A DNA stretch of 64,000 nucleotides from Pseudoselenomonas ruminantium (GTDB lineage Bacteria; Bacillota; Negativicutes; Selenomonadales; Selenomonadaceae), in the NCBI GenBank assembly GCA_015058625.1, contig SVCA01000006.1:1-64000 (forward strand). The letters run 5' to 3'. How positions within the stretch are numbered: the stretch's first letter is position 1; each line of letters opens with the position of its first letter. Shown here piece after piece: positions 62,505 to 64,000 of the stretch. Under the pieces are notes generated by a model that was given only the letters and a program-made list of their open reading frames with translations, was not told the origin of the DNA and did no database searches. Made by a program: the position numbers and the translations under genes.

Positions 62505-63292
62505 TGATGGACTTTAGCGAACTGCCCTTGGTGATTTTCACCACCTTATCCCAGATGGCTGTGGGCGCTTATGTGACCATGTACCTTTTGGGACGCAGCA
62601 ACCATATCGGGGAAAAGACGATTTCTTTGACCTCTAAAATCGTAGTGGTGCTGATGGCACTGGCTATGGCGGGTGCCTCCACCCATTTGGGTGACCCGCT
62701 GGGCGGCCCGCGGGCCCTGCTGGGGCTTACACATTCTTGGCTGAGCCGGGAGATTTTCCTGATGGGGGCCTTCTTGGGGCTGGCGTTCCTCTATGCGCTG
62801 CCCCAGTTGCAGAAAGTGCGTCGCTGTCTGGGATTCTGCGGTTCCGTGGCTGGCATTCTGGGCATCATTGCCACAGCGATGGTCTATACCTTGCCGGCAA
62901 GACCTGCCTGGAATACGGCTTATCCCATGATGTTCTTCTTCCTGACGGCTTTGGCCGCAGGCCCGCTGTTGACGGCATTCATTGCGGTTAAAGCAGAAGG
63001 GCATGTCTGCAAGCCTGCACTGCAAATGGCAGAGCTGTTATTACTGCTGGAACTCTTGGTCACGGTATTTTATCCCATTACCCAGGGAGCGAATCTCAAT
63101 ATGCCCATGGGCTGGCTGGCAGTACGCTGCGCAGTGGGGCAGCTCATTCCGGCCGTTATGCTCTATCGTCAGGCTGCAGCGGCTGGAGAACATAATCTGC
63201 TTTTGCCGCTGCTGCTGGTTATAGTCGGTGAACTCTTAGGCCATCAGCTGTTTTACGCCAGTGTTCTGCCCTATCCGCTATTTCCCCAGTAA
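62501..63292 (+). CDS. DmsC-like membrane anchor subunit
   Basis: A 263-residue protein with eight hydrophobic segments, matching the DMSO reductase anchor family (DmsC): LPLVIFTTLSQMAVGAYV, THLGDPLGGPRALLGL, HSWLSREIFLMGAFLG. It would oxidise menaquinol and feed the DmsB subunit. It closes the torD-dmsABC-like operon and is followed by a terminator. Confidence 0.92.
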   Translation: MMMDFSELPLVIFTTLSQMAVGAYVTMYLLGRSNHIGEKTISLTSKIVVVLMALAMAGASTHLGDPLGGPRALLGLTHSWLSREIFLMGAFLGLAFLYALPQLQKVRRCLGFCGSVAGILGIIATAMVYTLPARPAWNTAYPMMFFFLTALAAGPLLTAFIAVKAEGHVCKPALQMAELLLLLELLVTVFYPITQGANLNMPMGWLAVRCAVGQLIPAVMLYRQAAAAGEHNLLLPLLLVIVGELLGHQLFYASVLPYPLFPQ

Positions 63293-63305
63293 GATGTGAG
63301 ATTAG

Positions 63306-63352
63306 AAAAAAGGAGCTGAATGTATATTTTTACAATCAGCTCCTAATTTTTT
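63306..63352 (+). terminator. Terminator of the molybdoenzyme operon
   Basis: attagaaaaaaggagctga-type left arm paired with tcagctcctaattttttg; 14 nt after the stop codon. Confidence 0.88.
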
Positions 63353-63486
63353 GTAAAATATTACAGTATAACAAAGACTTATATGTCGTATAATACTTTA
63401 CATGATGTTCTGCAGCATACAGCCCTTCCCTAATCCCCATTGGGCAATGCTGCTGGCGAGCTTCCCCAGTTCGCAATAATAAATAG

Positions 63487-63527
63487 CGCCCCGACTGGAA
63501 ATTTCCCCAATTATTCCAGTCGGGGCG
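63487..63527 (-). terminator. Probable terminator of the GGDEF gene
   Basis: A perfect 13-bp stem cgccccgactgga / tccagtcggggcg, followed on the minus strand by ctatttatt. It lies 28 nt beyond the GGDEF stop codon. The 63353-63486 stretch shows nothing else. Confidence 0.75.
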
Positions 63528-63554
63528 TATTGTTTTGCCTGTGAGAGAAAATGT

Positions 63555-64000
63555 TCACCGCTTAACCTGCAGCAGAGCCAACATCATCTGGCGCATACCG
63601 TTGATGGTATCCTGCAGCTGTTCGATACGCGCTTCCAGTAAAGCGACGTTTTGTTCCTGGTCCTGCGGCATGGAAGGATTCAAGACAATGGGATCCGTCA
63701 TAGGTTTCTTGTCATCAACAGCCTGTTCTGACATGTCAGGCTGATAGAGGACATACTGGCCCTTGCCCTGTCCCTTGGCTTTATAGAGAGCCTGGTCGGC
63801 ATGGGCAAAGAGTTCCTTGTAACTTTGTCCGTGCGCCGGATATTGGGCCGCACCAATGCTGATGGAAAAGGACTGATGCTTGCCATCGGCATGAAAAACT
63901 CGTGTGAGCCGGCGGCAGAGACCGTGACAATGGCGGGCAAGAATATCGGTGCATTCCATACCCGGCAGAAGGATAATGAATTCATCGCCGCCAATACGAC
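63555..64000 (-). CDS. Diguanylate cyclase (GGDEF domain), C-terminal part, cut by window end
   Basis: The reading frame runs off the window edge. At the edge it reads RIGGDEFIILLPGMEC, so the GGDEF active-site motif is intact and the protein is a probable cyclic di-GMP synthase. The downstream GGDEF-domain segment ends near KAKGQGKGQYVLYQ, followed by a ~60-residue tail with a coiled coil (EQNVALLEARIEQLQDTING). Input domains lie outside the window. Confidence 0.9.
   Translation of the reverse strand, partial: RIGGDEFIILLPGMECTDILARHCHGLCRRLTRVFHADGKHQSFSISIGAAQYPAHGQSYKELFAHADQALYKAKGQGKGQYVLYQPDMSEQAVDDKKPMTDPIVLNPSMPQDQEQNVALLEARIEQLQDTINGMRQMMLALLQVKR

Overview
The window reads as chromosomal DNA of an anaerobic, Gram-negative-type Firmicute of the class Negativicutes, most likely Selenomonas or a close relative. 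This rests on the 5S rRNA sequence, the gene content (rapZ-yvcK-whiA, a DUF6033-like protein, a Gx-transporter/NusG-II pair, GlpABC-based anaerobic glycerol oxidation, DMSO-reductase-type respiration) and AGGAGG-type ribosome binding sites. It is an inference from content, not a database match. No phage, transposase or CRISPR array was seen.

Layout. 1-1464: two tandem 5S rRNA genes and 13 tRNAs, the end of an rRNA operon. 1571-3700: purine salvage (NCS2 permease, xpt) and a further tRNA-Leu. 3776-8557: secreted lipase, a candidate structured RNA behind a consensus promoter, a DUF362 ferredoxin protein, MazG and small unknown proteins. 8637-21755: housekeeping (Gx transporter, alr, HAD phosphatase, rapZ-yvcK-whiA, polysaccharide deacetylase, metG, tatD, a 3D-domain cell wall protein). 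22210-34786: glycerol region with an XRE regulator, glpA-glpB-glpC, an orphan PTS IIB, glpK, glpF, then a membrane protein, an unknown protein, a flotillin and a second GlpK-like protein that has lost its catalytic aspartate. 35092-40058: rpiB, glyA, upp, ychF, a nitrilase-family amidase and small proteins. 40214-45687: a two-receiver response regulator, a 1050-residue FIST-hybrid histidine kinase and a GlcNAc-type PTS permease. 45815-49754: rpmF, a DMT exporter, a beta-hydroxyacid dehydrogenase and an amino acid permease. 49858-63292: two molybdopterin oxidoreductase systems flanking an NgoMIV-like restriction-modification pair, a BASS transporter, an ECF S component, a tyrosine phosphatase and a PucR/CdaR-type regulator. 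The window ends inside a GGDEF protein.

How it works together. Glycerol enters by GlpF, is phosphorylated by GlpK and oxidised by the membrane-linked GlpABC. The electrons could leave through the Tat-exported molybdoenzyme complex encoded at 59737-63292.

The most unusual features are (1) the second GlpK paralogue with Asn in place of the catalytic Asp244 and a changed phosphate-binding motif; (2) families of intergenic hairpin repeats in which a conserved core sits inside locus-specific, self-complementary arms; (3) the structured RNA before the DUF362 gene and the long structured leader before glpA; and (4) an orphan PTS IIB between glpC and glpK.
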